From contig JBBSIG010000129.1 of the NCBI GenBank assembly GCA_038232215.1, positions 1 through 7,482 on the forward strand: a stretch of 7,482 nt of DNA, given 5' to 3'. Of the stretch, positions 6,369 through 7,482 are shown one piece after another. Made by a program: the position numbers and the translations under genes. This DNA is from JBBSIG01 sp038232215 (GTDB lineage Bacteria > Actinomycetota > Thermoleophilia > Gaiellales > Gaiellaceae). Position 1 is the first letter of the stretch. Each line of letters starts with the position of its first letter. Below the pieces are notes generated by a model that saw only the letters and a program-made list of their open reading frames with translations, was not told the DNA's origin and ran no database searches.

Positions 6369-7482
6369 GAGGCGACGTACGTGAAGGTCAGCTCGGCGCC
6401 GAGGCCGCGTGGATCGGGCTGCCCGAACTCGGAGGGCGAGAAGGTGGGGTCGACCGAGACCGCCACCTGGAAGGGCGGCCTCGGAACGGGCACGTCGACC
6501 GTCGTCTCCTGCCCGGAGTGGATCACCGTCTCCCGCTCGGAGGTCGTCTCGCCGTTGAGCGGCCCGGCGCGGAGGCGGACGGTTCCGGGCCGGTCCTCGC
6601 CGATCCAGAGCTTCCGGCTCACGAGCACGCGGACGGTGCCCCGCGCCGAGGCGCCGCCGAACTGGCGATACGTCGCCCGCGCGCCGCTCCACCCGTCGGA
6701 GTAGAGGCCCTCGGTCGTCTGACGGGCGCGAGCGGGGATCGTGGGCCGGGTGAGCGCGCCGAGCGCCGTCCGCGCCAGCTCGGGGCCGCTCGTCCGCTCG
6801 CCGCCGAAGTCGAGCAGCAGCCCGCGTGGCTGCAGGGGCGGCGTGAAGAGCCCGCTTGCGAGCGCGACGCTGCGGCTCTCGAGGAACGGCAGCGCGACCG
6901 TCGCCCGTCCGTTCCAGAAGCGCACCTCGTCGAGGAGCGCCGGCTCCGTCGTGGGGATGGGCAGGACGGTCAGCCGCCCGCTCGCGGCTCCGTCGGCGAG
7001 CGCGCCCGGGACGAGCGCGGCGTAACGGGCGCCGGCTCGGTGCGCAGCCAGGCCCGCCTCGAGCGTTCCCGCCGCCGCGACGACCAGCACGAGCGCGGCT
7101 GCGGCCGGGAGCGCCGGCAAGGCCGGGGGCGCGAGCCGCCAGAGGAGCGCGCTCGCCACGAGCAGGAGCGCGAGGGAGCGCGAGGACAGACTGGTCGAGC
7201 CCGCGAGGGCGAGCCCCGGCAGGCGCGCTGGCGTGCCCGACGGCACGGCGAGCGCCGCGACCCCCGCGAGCGCGAGCGCGGGCGCGAAGGCGGCCCAGCG
7301 CGGGCGCCCGCGCGCGAGCCCCCCGGCGCTCCGGGCGAGCCGGAGCGGCAGCCCGACCAGGAGCGGCAGCACGGCTCCGTCCGCGCCGAGCGCGACGGCC
7401 GCGATCGCTCCCGTGAGCGCCGTGACCGCGAGGGCCAGCACGAGGACGCCGAGGAGCGCCGGCCACGGAGGCTCGAGCCGCC
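6365..7482 (-). CDS. Membrane protein with soluble C-terminal beta-rich domain (5' partial, unrecognised)
   Basis: The frame stays open to the right edge, so the gene probably begins outside; a GTG at 7441 would be an alternative start but would cut into a hydrophobic segment. About 371 residues are visible, numbered here from the edge. Hydrophobic segments lie near 8-37, 61-80, 101-115 and 122-140, separated by short Arg/Gly-rich loops. From about 150 onward the chain is soluble, with alternating polar and hydrophobic stretches suggesting a beta-sandwich: VLPIPTTEP (172-180), WNGRATVALP (189-198), SDGWSGARATYRQF (261-274), TVRVLVSRKLW (282-292), and a tail ending in ELTFTYVAS. I do not recognise the family. 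This layout, a membrane block followed by an external beta domain, resembles the C-terminal end of large GT-C-type glycosyltransferases, which fits the neighbours but is not shown. The stop is coupled to the following methyltransferase by GTGA. Confidence 0.75.
   Translation of the reverse strand, partial: RLEPPWPALLGVLVLALAVTALTGAIAAVALGADGAVLPLLVGLPLRLARSAGGLARGRPRWAAFAPALALAGVAALAVPSGTPARLPGLALAGSTSLSSRSLALLLVASALLWRLAPPALPALPAAAALVLVVAAAGTLEAGLAAHRAGARYAALVPGALADGAASGRLTVLPIPTTEPALLDEVRFWNGRATVALPFLESRSVALASGLFTPPLQPRGLLLDFGGERTSGPELARTALGALTRPTIPARARQTTEGLYSDGWSGARATYRQFGGASARGTVRVLVSRKLWIGEDRPGTVRLRAGPLNGETTSERETVIHSGQETTVDVPVPRPPFQVAVSVDPTFSPSEFGQPDPRGLGAELTFTYVAS

Noticed and set aside
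6369..7466. N-terminal extension of the methyltransferase frame on -, giving 617 residues
   Set aside because: The extension is Arg/Ala/Gly-rich shadow sequence inside the membrane-protein gene; the GTGA overlap start at 6368 gives a normal-length methyltransferase.

Overview
The window is very GC-rich, and its open frames have the strong third-position G/C bias of a high-GC bacterium. Composition, 4-nt coupled overlaps and a start codon placed directly behind a -10-like box suggest an actinomycetote-like organism, possibly an uncultivated lineage such as Thermoleophilia/Gaiellales. That placement is inference only; there is no rRNA or marker gene here.

The content is a cell-surface glycan biosynthesis cluster with six protein genes. 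From left to right: (1) on +, the C-terminal part of a NodU/CmcH/TobZ-type O-carbamoyltransferase, running in from the left edge to 1059; (2) a 158-nt convergent spacer (1060-1217) holding two 24-nt near-identical direct repeats and a GC hairpin; (3) on -, a GT4-type glycosyltransferase (1218-2237); (4) on +, a fused SAM methyltransferase/GT2 glycosyltransferase (2236-3738), whose ATG overlaps the ATG of gene 3 on the other strand; (5) on +, a polytopic GT-C/GT39-like membrane glycosyltransferase (3735-5588), coupled to gene 4 through TTGA; (6) after a 24-nt convergent gap, on -, a class I methyltransferase (5613-6368), coupled through GTGA to an upstream membrane protein with a soluble C-terminal domain (6365 to the right edge, cut off).

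A plausible joint role is as follows. The DPM1-like GT2 half would load a sugar on a polyprenyl phosphate, and the following GT-C membrane enzyme would use that lipid-linked donor on the outer face of the membrane. The GT4 enzyme would add sugars from nucleotide donors in the cytoplasm. The methyltransferases and the carbamoyltransferase would cap or decorate the sugars. Family assignments rest on motifs read directly from the translations; substrates cannot be determined from the sequence.

I see no RNA genes, CRISPR arrays, insertion sequences, phage genes or defence genes. The most unusual non-coding signals are the repeat/hairpin spacer at 1060-1217 and the compact, two-sided promoter-like AT island at 2245-2251.
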